The notes under the pieces were generated by a model. It saw only the letters and a list, made by a program, of their open reading frames with translations. It made no database searches and had not been told where the DNA came from. A stretch of DNA of 64,000 nt from Chloroflexota bacterium (lineage in GTDB: Bacteria > Chloroflexota > Dehalococcoidia > Lucifugimonadales > GCA-002723415): positions 219,689 to 283,688 of the forward strand of contig PBKN01000005.1 of NCBI GenBank assembly GCA_002721445.1, in the 5' to 3' direction. This document shows positions 1-10,353 of this stretch, in pieces (positions within the stretch are counted from its first letter, which is position 1; each line of letters starts with the position of its first letter). A program made the position numbers and the translations under genes.

Positions 1-2091
1 TATAATGCCTGCATAAGTAGCCCAAAATATACTAACACCTAAGCTACTTAATTTTGCATCTTTTATAAAAGCTAATATTTCTAAACTAAACATTATTAAA
101 GTAAGCAAATTAGCGATCACTAGAGCAGTAAGTAATATATCTTTTATTTCTAATTTGTCGAGTATATTTAATTTATTACTGAAAATTAAATATGCTGAAC
201 CATATAAAGACAGAATAATAGATAGAAAAGCAAGAAACCTATAATTTAAAATAAATTGAATATTTTCATTATTAGTGTTAACAATATCTAAATTAATTAA
301 ATTCAGTATAGAAATACCAAATAATAAGTATGAAAACCATCTTAATTCAATTAAACCAAATCTAAATGAAGTAAATATTAAAAATAAATTAAATATACTC
401 CAAGCAAATATAATCCAAGAGCTTTCAAACTGTATAAAAATACCAATAGCAAATAGAATATTGGCACAACTAAAAAATACTGAATGCAACCCTAATCCAC
501 GTCCATATTTTTCTAAAATCTTTTCTCTATCTAAAATATAACTAGAAGATTTTTTGATAATCCAACCAGACACAAGCGTAGATGCTATTACTAGAATATA
601 TTCAATAGTATATACATTCCATATAGGCGTGATTTTTAAATTTAATAAAGTAGGAGTTCTATCAAATATCATCCAGATAAATGTTAGAGCTAAAAGAAAA
701 TATCCGCTTATTCTAAATTCCCAAGACTTTAATACAAAAGAAAGCCATATAACTAGAGCTCCTTCAATTGACCAAGCTATCCCTAACCATGCTCCTTCTA
801 ATTGTATTGGAAAAGCAATAGTAATAAATAATAATGATATTCCAAAATACATCAAGCTTAATTTAGGATTAGATTTATTTATCCTGAAAACATAATACCC
901 TATACAAGAATAAATAACTGAAATTAATAAAGTAAAAGAACCCAACCAGTTTTTGAAATCAGAATCTCTAAAAATCCAATAACTAATAATCAAATAAAAT
1001 ATTCCATTAGCTAGCATAGTAGAATAATCTGAAATTCCTGGCACACGTTTCCAGATTATATGGAACAATAAGCCTACAAAAATGAATATCCCAAATATAG
1101 TCGACAAATATAATTGAGCTTCCCAGAATGTAGTTATTTCACTAAATTCAATATACCAAAATACAAATGCGAACATAGAAAACACTAACGCAAGCTTATT
1201 AAACCAACTCCAGTTTTTAAAAGTAGATAAAAATAAAACGCCTAAATCTAGCAATATCACATAAAAAAAGAATTGAGATTTAAGATTATTATAATTACTG
1301 CTATCTGGAGAAATTAAATTTGAATTACCTGCAGAAATAACAAATGGAGCTAAAAATGCACCTATAATTCCTATTGTAGCTAAACTTGCAGAATCATGCT
1401 TAAAAGCAAGCAAAGATGAAGTAAGGGTAATTAAAAATATTATGCTTATGGTTATATATAATCCAAACATACTATGTATAGCAAATGCAGCAAATACAGA
1501 AATATATAATATTCCAATACCTCCACCAAATAATGTCTGAGCATATTTCGGGTAACTTCTATAAAAATATTCTCCTAATCCTATAAAAATTAGACCAGTT
1601 AAGATTCCTAGAGTTACCTGTCCTGTTTCATCTATCCATTTATTATCAATAGCTAACTTCAAAAAAAATGCAGTACCTATTAATACAGCAAACACACCAA
1701 TACGAGCTAACCAATTACCACCTAAAATTAGCTCTAAATCAAATATATTATTAAATCTTTTTTTATAAGACTCAATGAGATTATCTGACTTTTCAAGCTT
1801 TGATTGACTAATATCTTTTAAGTTTTTCGAAGGGTCTATAGTGGCAGGAGGAACTTCCTTAATATAATCCTTTTCTTCTATCGACATCCCATTTCTAGCT
1901 AGGATCAACCTAAGTGATTTAACTTGTCTTTCTAAATTAATGATCCTATTTATTGAATTGATAGGTCTAGAATTTTTTTCTAAATCATCTAAATCAGCTG
2001 TAGGAATTTTATTCTTTAAAAGACGCCTTCCGCAATTAGTACAATAATTATTTTGTTCGTGATTTTCTGTTTGACATTTTTCACAAAACAT
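1..2091 (-). CDS. DUF2339-like multi-TM membrane protein with N-terminal zinc ribbon (partial, continues beyond left edge)
   Basis: Minus frame starting at 2091 (MFCEKCQTENHEQNNYCTNCGRRL...) is open in every stretch I checked down to base 1 (...DAKLSSLGVSIFWATYAGII). Two CxxC motifs then many hydrophobic segments. Missing from ORF track because it has no stop inside the window. Confidence 0.8.
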   Translation of the reverse strand, partial: MFCEKCQTENHEQNNYCTNCGRRLLKNKIPTADLDDLEKNSRPINSINRIINLERQVKSLRLILARNGMSIEEKDYIKEVPPATIDPSKNLKDISQSKLEKSDNLIESYKKRFNNIFDLELILGGNWLARIGVFAVLIGTAFFLKLAIDNKWIDETGQVTLGILTGLIFIGLGEYFYRSYPKYAQTLFGGGIGILYISVFAAFAIHSMFGLYITISIIFLITLTSSLLAFKHDSASLATIGIIGAFLAPFVISAGNSNLISPDSSNYNNLKSQFFFYVILLDLGVLFLSTFKNWSWFNKLALVFSMFAFVFWYIEFSEITTFWEAQLYLSTIFGIFIFVGLLFHIIWKRVPGISDYSTMLANGIFYLIISYWIFRDSDFKNWLGSFTLLISVIYSCIGYYVFRINKSNPKLSLMYFGISLLFITIAFPIQLEGAWLGIAWSIEGALVIWLSFVLKSWEFRISGYFLLALTFIWMIFDRTPTLLNLKITPIWNVYTIEYILVIASTLVSGWIIKKSSSYILDREKILEKYGRGLGLHSVFFSCANILFAIGIFIQFESSWIIFAWSIFNLFLIFTSFRFGLIELRWFSYLLFGISILNLINLDIVNTNNENIQFILNYRFLAFLSIILSLYGSAYLIFSNKLNILDKLEIKDILLTALVIANLLTLIMFSLEILAFIKDAKLSSLGVSIFWATYAGII

Positions 2092-2230
2092 TTAAAAAAT
2101 CTCCAAAACTATATTAAAATCGAAATAAAAATATCTTCTATTCAATTCACTTTTTCCGAGGCTATCATATAATAAAATATCAATCAATCTATATATAGAC
2201 AGTATAATTTAATATAAAATATTAGTTAAT

Positions 2231-2833
2231 ATGTTTAATAAGTTAAATAAAATAAAAAATATAAAGAAAAATATTATTTCTGAAGAAATACCCCCCGGAC
2301 AATTTGTTACTGAAAAATTCCCAGCATTAACATTTGGAGAAATTCCTAATATTGATATAGAAAAATGGAAATTAAAGATTACTGGAAATATAAATTATCC
2401 ATTTACATTAAATTGGACCGATATTCAAAAATATAAAATGATTAAGACAACAACTCCTTTTCATTGCATTACTCAATGGAGCCGAATGGTAAACCATTGG
2501 GAGGGGATTCCATTTAAAAAGATATATGAGCTTGCAAAACCTAAACCTGAAGCGATTTATGTAATGATTCATTCATATGGAGGTTACTCTACTAATTTAG
2601 ACCTACAAACTTTACTAGAAGAAAATGTGATTTTAGCACACATCCATGATGGATCAATACTTTCACCTGAACACGGCTATCCTTTAAGATTAGTTGTGCC
2701 GGATAGATATGGATGGAAAAGTGCAAAATGGATAAGCAAAATAGAGTTTACCAACAATAATTTACCAGGTTTTTGGGAAAGTAGAGGATATCATATGAAT
2801 GGAGACTACTGGAAAGAAGAACGTTTTTCCTAA
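2231..2833 (+). CDS. Sulfite oxidase-like molybdopterin-dependent oxidoreductase
   Basis: Motifs TPFHCITQWSRMVNHWEGIPF and HGYPLRLVVPDRYGWKSAKWI typical of the SUOX/YedY molybdopterin domain. Confidence 0.85.
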   Translation: MFNKLNKIKNIKKNIISEEIPPGQFVTEKFPALTFGEIPNIDIEKWKLKITGNINYPFTLNWTDIQKYKMIKTTTPFHCITQWSRMVNHWEGIPFKKIYELAKPKPEAIYVMIHSYGGYSTNLDLQTLLEENVILAHIHDGSILSPEHGYPLRLVVPDRYGWKSAKWISKIEFTNNNLPGFWESRGYHMNGDYWKEERFS

Positions 2834-2844
2834 AACGCTCAAGA

Positions 2845-2911
2845 TTAATCTAGTTTATATATTAAACCTTGACATAATCTGTATCAAGGTTTAATATATA
2901 AACTAGATTAA
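2845..2911. promoter_or_regulatory. 28-bp perfect inverted repeat with HAIR-like core (CTTGA-N11-TCAAG) overlapping a sigma70-like promoter
   Basis: TTAATCTAGTTTATATATTAAACCTTGA (2845-2872) and its exact reverse complement at 2884-2911, 11-nt loop. TTGACA at 2869-2874, 17-nt spacer, TAATAT at 2892-2897. Directly upstream of the hspR-like gene. Confidence 0.7.
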
Positions 2912-2924
2912 CAATTTATAACTA

Positions 2925-3368
2925 ATGGATATGAAATATTTTACTGACAATTCAGACTACAGAATTAGAATCAGATTAAATAATCCTATTTCATATAACC
3001 CAGAAATTCACAATCCTTCTGAAACTGAATTAGTAGGAGTATACATAATAAGTGTAGCAGCTAGGATGCTTGAAATGCATCCACAAACACTTAGAAAATA
3101 CGAAAGATTAGGCCTAGTAAGGCCTTCCAGAACTGTAGGAATGTTAAGACTATATTCTGAGGAAGATATTGTAAGATTAGAGCTGATAAAACACCTAGTA
3201 GGTGAATTAGGTTTAAATTTAGCTGGAGTCAGAATGGCAATAGGCCTTTTTAACAAATTAATCCTGTTAAAAAAAGAAATGGAACCTGCGGGTAATGTTG
3301 AATTAAGAAAATTATTGTCAAAAGGAATAGACGAAATGTTATCTATACTATATGGAAATACTGAATAA
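2925..3368 (+). CDS. hspR: MerR-family heat shock regulator, HspR-like
   Basis: YIISVAARMLEMHPQTLRKYERLGLVRPSRT MerR HTH; located directly before grpE-dnaK. Confidence 0.85.
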   Translation: MDMKYFTDNSDYRIRIRLNNPISYNPEIHNPSETELVGVYIISVAARMLEMHPQTLRKYERLGLVRPSRTVGMLRLYSEEDIVRLELIKHLVGELGLNLAGVRMAIGLFNKLILLKKEMEPAGNVELRKLLSKGIDEMLSILYGNTE

Positions 3369-3390
3369 ATTTCCTAGGAGAACTAATTAT

Positions 3391-3969
3391 ATGCCAAAAA
3401 AACCTAAAAATAATCGTGAATCAAAAAAAAATAATTCTGAATCAACTTCAGATAATAAAAATTTAGATAAAGAAAAAGAAATTGAAGAACTAGTTAAAGA
3501 AAAAGATTCCTATTATGCAATGGCCCAAAGAAGTCAAGCTGACCTAGTTAATTATAAAAAAAGAGCGTCAGAAGAAAAAGAAGAAATAAGAAAATCTACA
3601 AATTTTTTTATGATTTTAAAAATCCTTCCTATTATTGATGACTTTGACAGGGCAATTTCAATAATACCTGATGATTCAATTAAGTCTAGCTGGGGAGAAG
3701 GCTTAGTACTTGTACAAAGAAATTTTATTAACACTCTAGAATCTTTAGGAGTTAAAAAGATAGAAGCCAAAGGAAATGAGTTTGACCCAAGAGAACATGA
3801 AGCAATTTTATATGAAGAAAGCAAAACGCTTTCAGAGGGAATAGTAGTAAACGTTATACGAGATGGTTATAAGCTTAAAGATCAAGTCATAAGGCCTGCG
3901 CAAGTAACCGTATCAAAATCACATGAAATCCAAAAAGATTTGAAAGAGAACAATAAAAAGGAGGAATAA
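3391..3969 (+). CDS. grpE: Nucleotide exchange factor GrpE
   Basis: GrpE C-terminal region (VKKIEAKGNEFDPREHEAILYEES...GYKLKDQVIRPAQVTVSK). ATG at 3391 preceded by aggag; preferred over the ORF-track start at 3352. Confidence 0.9.
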   Translation: MPKKPKNNRESKKNNSESTSDNKNLDKEKEIEELVKEKDSYYAMAQRSQADLVNYKKRASEEKEEIRKSTNFFMILKILPIIDDFDRAISIIPDDSIKSSWGEGLVLVQRNFINTLESLGVKKIEAKGNEFDPREHEAILYEESKTLSEGIVVNVIRDGYKLKDQVIRPAQVTVSKSHEIQKDLKENNKKEE

Positions 3970-3972
3970 TTT

Positions 3973-5877
3973 ATGCCAAAAGTATTAGGAATTGACCTTG
4001 GTACTACAAATTCATGCATGGCAATTATAGAAGCAGGAGAACCTAGAGTCCTAGAAAATGCAGAAGGAGGAAGAACTACTCCATCTATGGTAGGAGTAAA
4101 TCCAAGATCAAATGAACGTTATGTTGGAATGACAGCTAAACGTCAAGCGATTACAAATCCAGAAAATACAGTTTTTTCTGTTAAAAGGTTAATGGGAAGA
4201 AAATTCACCGATAAAACAGTTAAGTCAGATACAAAGTTAGTTCCTTTTAAAGTAACTAAACATAGTAATGGAGATGCCCATGTAAGTATGTGTGATAAAA
4301 ACTATGCACCTCCTGAAGTTTCCGCAATGGTACTACAAAAATTAAAAAAAGATGCCGAAGAAAAAATAGGCGAGGAAATTACTCAAGCAGTCATAACAGT
4401 TCCAGCTTATTTTAATGATAGCCAAAGAAATGCCACCAAAGATGCTGGGAAAATTGCTGGATTAGAAGTTCTAAGAATAATCAATGAGCCTACAGCTGCT
4501 TCACTAACTTATGGACTAGATAAAAAAGGTGAAGAAACTATAGCTGTATATGACTTAGGAGGAGGCACATTTGATATAACTATATTACAAATTAGCCAAG
4601 GAGTTTTCGAGGTTAAAGCTACAAATGGCGACACCCACCTTGGAGGGGATGATTTCGATCAAGTAATAATAGATTGGATATGTGATGAATTCCAAAAAGA
4701 CCAAGGGATTGATCTTAAACAAGACAGAATGGCTCTTCAAAGATTACGAGAATCTGCAGAAAAAGCAAAAATTGAATTGTCAACATTAATGGAAACTGAA
4801 ATAAATCTGCCTTTTATAACTGCAGATGCGTCTGGTCCTAAACACCTCGTAAATAAATTAACAAGATCTAAATTTGAACAATTAGTAGCTACATTAATTA
4901 AACGAACGATAACCCCTTGTAAACAAGCTATAAAAGACGCAGGGATATCTGCAGGAGAAGTTAATGAAGTCATATTAGTTGGAGGCATGACAAGAATGCC
5001 AGCTGTACAAGACTCAGTAATTAAAATATTTGGCAAAGAACCTAATAAAGGAGTCAATCCAGATGAAGTTGTAGCTATAGGGGCAGCAATACAAGCTGGT
5101 GTATTGCAAGGAGATGTTCAAGATATACTTTTATTAGACGTAACTCCGCTTACTTTGGGAATAGAGACTTTAGGAGGAGTATCTACACCACTAGTACCAA
5201 GAAACACAACTATCCCAACAGCAAAAAGCGAAACCTTTACTACTGCAGCCGATAATCAAACAAGTGTTGAAGTACATGTATTACAAGGTGAAAGAACTAT
5301 AGCTTCAGAAAATAAATCAATTGGAAGATTTAATTTAGAAGGCATACTACCTGCTACTAGAGGAACTCCTCAAATTGAAGTAACTTTTGATATAGACAGT
5401 AATGGAATTTTAAATGTTTCAGCTAAAGATAAAGGGACAGAAAAAGAACAAAAAATTACTATTACTGCTAGCTCTGGACTAGAACAGGACGAAATTGACC
5501 GTATGGTTCAAGAATCTGAGCAATATGCTGAAGAAGACAAGCAAAAACGTGAAGAAATAGAAACTCTAAATGCATCAGATAATTTGGTATATACTGCAGA
5601 AAAAATGGTAAAAGATAATGAAGATAAAATACCAGAAGATTTGAAGACTGAAATAGAAGAAAAAATAAAATTATCCAGAGAAGCTATTACTGAAAAAGAT
5701 TCTGAAAAAATAAAATTATCTATGCAAGATTTGCAAACAACTATGCAAAAAGTTGGTGAAATAGTTTATGCTCAACCACCAAATAACGATGGAGAAGAAA
5801 CCCCAGTAGAATCCGAAGAAAAAGACTCTGATTCAGATGAAAATACAGTTGATGGTGAATTTAGAGAAGTAAAATAA
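3973..5877 (+). CDS. dnaK: Chaperone protein DnaK (Hsp70)
   Basis: [23 protein letters not shown]... through C-terminal EFREVK; SD ggagg. Confidence 0.98.
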   Translation: MPKVLGIDLGTTNSCMAIIEAGEPRVLENAEGGRTTPSMVGVNPRSNERYVGMTAKRQAITNPENTVFSVKRLMGRKFTDKTVKSDTKLVPFKVTKHSNGDAHVSMCDKNYAPPEVSAMVLQKLKKDAEEKIGEEITQAVITVPAYFNDSQRNATKDAGKIAGLEVLRIINEPTAASLTYGLDKKGEETIAVYDLGGGTFDITILQISQGVFEVKATNGDTHLGGDDFDQVIIDWICDEFQKDQGIDLKQDRMALQRLRESAEKAKIELSTLMETEINLPFITADASGPKHLVNKLTRSKFEQLVATLIKRTITPCKQAIKDAGISAGEVNEVILVGGMTRMPAVQDSVIKIFGKEPNKGVNPDEVVAIGAAIQAGVLQGDVQDILLLDVTPLTLGIETLGGVSTPLVPRNTTIPTAKSETFTTAADNQTSVEVHVLQGERTIASENKSIGRFNLEGILPATRGTPQIEVTFDIDSNGILNVSAKDKGTEKEQKITITASSGLEQDEIDRMVQESEQYAEEDKQKREEIETLNASDNLVYTAEKMVKDNEDKIPEDLKTEIEEKIKLSREAITEKDSEKIKLSMQDLQTTMQKVGEIVYAQPPNNDGEETPVESEEKDSDSDENTVDGEFREVK

Positions 5878-5887
5878 TCTACAAATA

Positions 5888-5922
5888 TACTATCAAGCTA
5901 TTTAATAAATAGCTTGATAGTA
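5888..5922 (+). terminator. Hairpin after dnaK, probable transcription terminator
   Basis: TACTATCAAGCTATTT-AAT-AAATAGCTTGATAGTA (16-bp perfect stem, 3-nt loop), then a T-rich run. Confidence 0.7.
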
Positions 5923-5988
5923 ACAATATTTTTTTCAAGCAACTAGGTAGTATATTCAAAAATTAATATTTTTTAAAATTATAAATTT

Positions 5989-6981
5989 TTATAAAACATG
6001 ATATGAAAGTAGATGTTTTCTCAAAACATCCTGAGCAAAATCATTCTCTACATCTCTCCAGACTGAATGAACATGATTCGCACCAGATTGATAATTATCT
6101 AATTCGATAAATAAATTTCCTCCATGAATTCTATAATAATATGCTTCACCAAGATTAATGCCTCCTGCCCATCCAAACTTCACACTTTTAAGAGTATTTG
6201 ATTCTAAATACTCTAATTTAGATTTTACTAAATTAGGGTTCACTTGATTTACATATTCAGCAATCAAAAGTTTTAACAATTTCTGCTGACCAATTTTTAA
6301 TTCATCCCAAGAAATACCCTCAACTACAGGTACAGTTACCCTAGAACTGTTATAAGTAATAATATCCTTAGGTGTATTTTCATAAATAGTCGCAATATGG
6401 TGCTGGTCCTTGCTCATACTATTAACCAACTCAAACGCAAGGTCTTCTCTTTTCTTTAAAATACGTAGCCCCTTACTATCTCCATCTTTAACCTCAGCCG
6501 GGTTCACCCCTAAAAACAATGGTGTAACAGATATAATTTTATCTGACCATATACTAAAATGAATAGAGACATGATGCCCTTCAAATCTCCACCCCCATGG
6601 GTCTTTACTCTTAGGATTACCAAAAATAGTAAAATAATACCTTTCAGGGTCTCTAACAAAAGTCTTAATATTTTCACGTATTTCTAATTCTTTTAAAATC
6701 AATTCATGATTAATTATTTGCAAAGTTTGATTAAAAGCATCAGAACTAAGACCAGTTTCAAGAAGAGTAAATACTAAACTCTTAAGCTCTTTTGTCATAT
6801 CCTTCAAAGGTAATCCATGTCTATTTAAAGGAGGATAATACCAAAATATCCTTTCCCCATCTAAATAATGGAAAAGAGCCTTGTTTCTAGCTTTGGCATC
6901 AAGATTATCATAGAAACTTGATGCAGCTTCTTGCATTTTTTTAATAGTAGATTTGTTTTTTGAACTAGATGAAAAATTCAT
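5989..6981 (-). CDS. DUF3500-like protein
   Basis: YYFTIFGNPKSKDPWGWRFEGHHVSIHFSI and FLGVNPAEV resemble the DUF3500 family. Confidence 0.75.
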   Translation of the reverse strand: MNFSSSSKNKSTIKKMQEAASSFYDNLDAKARNKALFHYLDGERIFWYYPPLNRHGLPLKDMTKELKSLVFTLLETGLSSDAFNQTLQIINHELILKELEIRENIKTFVRDPERYYFTIFGNPKSKDPWGWRFEGHHVSIHFSIWSDKIISVTPLFLGVNPAEVKDGDSKGLRILKKREDLAFELVNSMSKDQHHIATIYENTPKDIITYNSSRVTVPVVEGISWDELKIGQQKLLKLLIAEYVNQVNPNLVKSKLEYLESNTLKSVKFGWAGGINLGEAYYYRIHGGNLFIELDNYQSGANHVHSVWRDVENDFAQDVLRKHLLSYHVL

Positions 6982-7018
6982 ATTTTTTCTATTTTCTTTT
7001 TAGTTATATTTACGAGAA

Positions 7019-7969
7019 CTAAACTTTAATTAATTTTTGAAAGCTTCTGACTTGTCCAGGGTCTTTACCATTTACACTATTTAAATTTGTCCATGAAACT
7101 TCGCCAAGATAAATATTTTTATCTATGTCTAAAGTAATACCATGAGGAGCCAAAAATTGACCTTCCTGCAAACCCCAACCAAGATGGCCTATCCTAGATA
7201 AAACATGACCATTTACATCTAAAACTGAAATCCTAGGACCAATATTAGGGTTAGCTCTATTTACAGGTAGCCCCCAACCTAATTCTCCAACATAAAACTC
7301 TTGGTCTCTAGAAATATATAAAGCACATGGACGATGAATATTGTTCCACTGTCCCTCAAATTTCCCCAAAGAATTGAAAATTTGAACTCTGTGATTTTCC
7401 CTGTCAGCTACATACACATAGCTGTCTTTATCTATCGCAATATTATGAGGAATATTAAATTCTCCAGGAGCAACTCCAGGATTACCCCACGAAAATTTAT
7501 ATTTACCTTCTGGGGAATATACATGGATTTTTGCATTCATATATCCATCTGAAACATAAATATCATTAGTTTTAGGGTCAATAGCTACATCAGTACATCT
7601 ATTAAAAGGATTCCCACTGTAAGGTTCAGCGGGGTTATTAGGTGAACCTATAGTAAATAAAACATCTCCATCTAAACTACATTTCCGAACTGTATGGTCA
7701 CCATCATCAATACAAAATAATGAATTATCTAGGCCAAGAGTTAAACCATGAGGTCTAACAAATAAATCTTCTCCCCAGGAATTAAGAAAATTACCCTCCT
7801 TATCAAACACAATCATAGGATGATCACCTCTATTAAAAACATAGACTTTTTGATCAGGCCCGACAGCTACAGAGGCAACTTCTCTCCAAGAAATACCCTT
7901 TGGTAGTTTTGCCCATAATTCTGTAGGTTTATATTGAAAATTATTATCCCCTAAAATTTGATTAATCAA
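7019..7969 (-). CDS. NHL-repeat beta-propeller (peptidylglycine alpha-amidating lyase-like)
   Basis: Repeated NHL units (SWGNPGVAPGEFNIPHNIAIDKDSYVYVADRENHRVQIFN). Confidence 0.8.
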   Translation of the reverse strand: MINQILGDNNFQYKPTELWAKLPKGISWREVASVAVGPDQKVYVFNRGDHPMIVFDKEGNFLNSWGEDLFVRPHGLTLGLDNSLFCIDDGDHTVRKCSLDGDVLFTIGSPNNPAEPYSGNPFNRCTDVAIDPKTNDIYVSDGYMNAKIHVYSPEGKYKFSWGNPGVAPGEFNIPHNIAIDKDSYVYVADRENHRVQIFNSLGKFEGQWNNIHRPCALYISRDQEFYVGELGWGLPVNRANPNIGPRISVLDVNGHVLSRIGHLGWGLQEGQFLAPHGITLDIDKNIYLGEVSWTNLNSVNGKDPGQVRSFQKLIKV

Positions 7970-8095
7970 ATTGATACCTCATTTAATACATAATACATAA
8001 ATTTTATACAAACAAAATTATACCATTAAGAATAAAAAGTTATTCACTCTTGAGAAATCAAGGCTAAAAGGGTACATTAAAGTAAATTAATATCA

Positions 8096-8539
8096 ATGCG
8101 GAGAGTTAAATTGTCTAAAGTATATTCAATACAGATTTGCAAATCCCATAGAAACCCAATGGAAAAAGTAAAAAAAGCTAAATTAATATCAAACATAGGA
8201 ATAGATGAAGATATACATGCATCAAACCAAGGTAAGAAAAAAAACAGACAAATTTTATTAATGGATATTGAAACTTTGAATTCTTTCAATTTAGAAACAG
8301 GCATTATTAAAGAAAATATTACTACTCAAGGTTTAAAAATAAATGACCTTAAATCAAATCAAAAAATCCAAATAGGAAAATCTATAATTCTTCAAGTTAC
8401 TGGTCCATGTGAACCATGCCCAAGAATGGATGAAATACGTCCTGGATTAATGAAGGAAATCGATGGTAAAAGAGGAATTTTAGCATTTGTAGAAAGAGGA
8501 GGAATAATAAATGAAGGAGATAAAATAGAAATAATTTAG
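8096..8539 (+). CDS. MOSC domain protein
   Basis: VTGPCEPCPRMDEIRPGL resembles the conserved Cys region of MOSC domains. Confidence 0.75.
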   Translation: MRRVKLSKVYSIQICKSHRNPMEKVKKAKLISNIGIDEDIHASNQGKKKNRQILLMDIETLNSFNLETGIIKENITTQGLKINDLKSNQKIQIGKSIILQVTGPCEPCPRMDEIRPGLMKEIDGKRGILAFVERGGIINEGDKIEII

Positions 8540-8626
8540 ATTCCTAATAATCTACACTAACAGTATATTTATAAATCAGATATAATTAAATAAAAAACTA
8601 ATATAGTATCGAAAAATATCAATATT

Positions 8627-9589
8627 ATGGCAATGACAACATATAAACGGGATAACCAGCTAATATTTCGCATGGGATTTACTATGCTTTTACTTGCATT
8701 TTTATTTATAGGTTTTTTATATTTTTTATTTGCAATGGGCTTTAGCCCAATATTCATTTTGGCAATTGCTATTTTTATGGCTGGATTTCAATATTTTTAT
8801 TCAGATAAAATGGTATTAAAAACAACAGGGGCTAAAATAGTTACTCCAGATCAAGAACCCAAACTTCACAAATTAATTGATGATTTATGCAATACATCAA
8901 AACTGCCAAAACCAAAACATATAGCAATAATGGATACTCCTGTGCCAAATGCCTTTGCTACAGGAAGAAATCCGAAAAATGCAGTAATTGCAGTTACAAA
9001 AGGTTTATTAAACAAATTAAATCAAAAAGAACTTGAAGCTGTTTTAGCACATGAATTAAGCCATGTTAAAAATCGAGATATTATGGTTCTTACCTGGGCA
9101 AGTATTATAGTTATAATGGCTGGATATTTAATGCAAATGCTTTTTTGGATGAGCTTATTTGGTGGCTTTGGAGGGGGAGGTAGAAGTAGAAATGGGGGAC
9201 AAGCAATGCTTATTATGATGGCAATTTGGATTGGCACTATAATAGTTTATTTTATTGCACAGATGTTAATTATGACGCTATCTAGATATAGAGAATTAGC
9301 TGCGGATAGAGGTGCGGCAATGATTACTGGAAACCCAATGGACTTAGCTTCGGCTTTAAAAAAGATTGAACAAGAAGTTTCTAATACCCCAGAAAAACAA
9401 GTTAGAAATGTTGAACACGCTAGTGCTTTTTTTATAATACCTGCAATCAAGTCAAATTTCATAGCCTCTTTAATGTCTAGCCACCCTAATACAGAGAAAA
9501 GAATTCAAAAGCTAAGAGATATGAAAAAAACTTATTCTTCTTCTAAGCAAGAATATACTAAATTTAATATCGATATATCAAAAAAATAA
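8627..9589 (+). CDS. htpX: M48-family zinc metalloprotease HtpX
   Basis: LEAVLAHELSHVKNRDIMVLTWAS (HExxH), TM segments, SRYRELAADRGAA. Confidence 0.92.
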   Translation: MAMTTYKRDNQLIFRMGFTMLLLAFLFIGFLYFLFAMGFSPIFILAIAIFMAGFQYFYSDKMVLKTTGAKIVTPDQEPKLHKLIDDLCNTSKLPKPKHIAIMDTPVPNAFATGRNPKNAVIAVTKGLLNKLNQKELEAVLAHELSHVKNRDIMVLTWASIIVIMAGYLMQMLFWMSLFGGFGGGGRSRNGGQAMLIMMAIWIGTIIVYFIAQMLIMTLSRYRELAADRGAAMITGNPMDLASALKKIEQEVSNTPEKQVRNVEHASAFFIIPAIKSNFIASLMSSHPNTEKRIQKLRDMKKTYSSSKQEYTKFNIDISKK

Positions 9590-9601
9590 TATTGAAAATT
9601 C

Positions 9602-10282
9602 TTGGATAAAAACTTGGGCAACGAACCTTCTAATATAAATCCAACAATAGGATTAATTCAAATACCTAATACAATAGATAATTCTATTCAAGATTATCTT
9701 GAAAAAAATAATTCAAATATTATAAATTTAGATATTGAATCAAATTTAAATTATTCAAAAATATTTAATACAATTAATGGCATATTATTAATCTATGATT
9801 TTATAGAAAATTATAATAACAATATTGAAGTAAAATTAAAAAAATTTTTGACTAAATGCATAGAAACAAACATCCCCATACTATGTACAGGGAATGCTTT
9901 ACATATATTAAATTATTGCTTAAATGGATTAAAACCTATTTCAACTCCAAGTCATTCATTAGATAATAATAAGTCTTCTTACCATAGAATATTTATTCCT
10001 CCAGGCAGTAAATTAGCTGCAATATTAGGGTCAGGTGGATTTGTAAGGGTAAATAGCAGGCATTCCTATAGCATTACCGAAGTGCAAAAATCATCCGATT
10101 TAATTGCATCAGCATATTCCTTAGATGATGGAATTATAGAAGCAATAGAAAGCCCTGAAAACATTTTTATCATAGCGGTACAATTTAATCCGGAACGTAG
10201 AGGAGAAATCCCTCCTCACTTTGACAAATTATTCACATCATTTATCAAAGCATGTAAAAAAGCACAAAATGGTGTATATTAA
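9602..10282 (+). CDS. Class I glutamine amidotransferase-like (peptidase C26-like), probably degenerate
   Basis: PILCTGNALHILN (nucleophile region), VNSRHSYSI, DGIIEAIES, VQFNPE. TTG start at 9602. Confidence 0.6.
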   Translation: MDKNLGNEPSNINPTIGLIQIPNTIDNSIQDYLEKNNSNIINLDIESNLNYSKIFNTINGILLIYDFIENYNNNIEVKLKKFLTKCIETNIPILCTGNALHILNYCLNGLKPISTPSHSLDNNKSSYHRIFIPPGSKLAAILGSGGFVRVNSRHSYSITEVQKSSDLIASAYSLDDGIIEAIESPENIFIIAVQFNPERRGEIPPHFDKLFTSFIKACKKAQNGVY

Positions 10283-10353
10283 GACTTTATAGGCACATCT
10301 TATAGTGGTATAATTATATCTAATTTAATTCACCAAAAACTAGGGGATTATCA

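Noticed and set aside
275-895. Plus-strand ORFs 275..541 and 554..895
   Set aside because: Antisense to the long open minus-strand DUF2339-like gene; low-complexity translations with no recognisable domain.
3352-3390. ORF-track start of grpE at 3352
   Set aside because: Overlaps hspR and lacks a good SD; ATG at 3391 has aggag at suitable distance and begins MPKKPKN.
8044-8064. CTTGA-gaaa-TCAAG as a second HAIR site
   Set aside because: Spacing is 4 nt instead of 11 and the neighbouring genes (NHL propeller, MOSC) are not heat shock genes.
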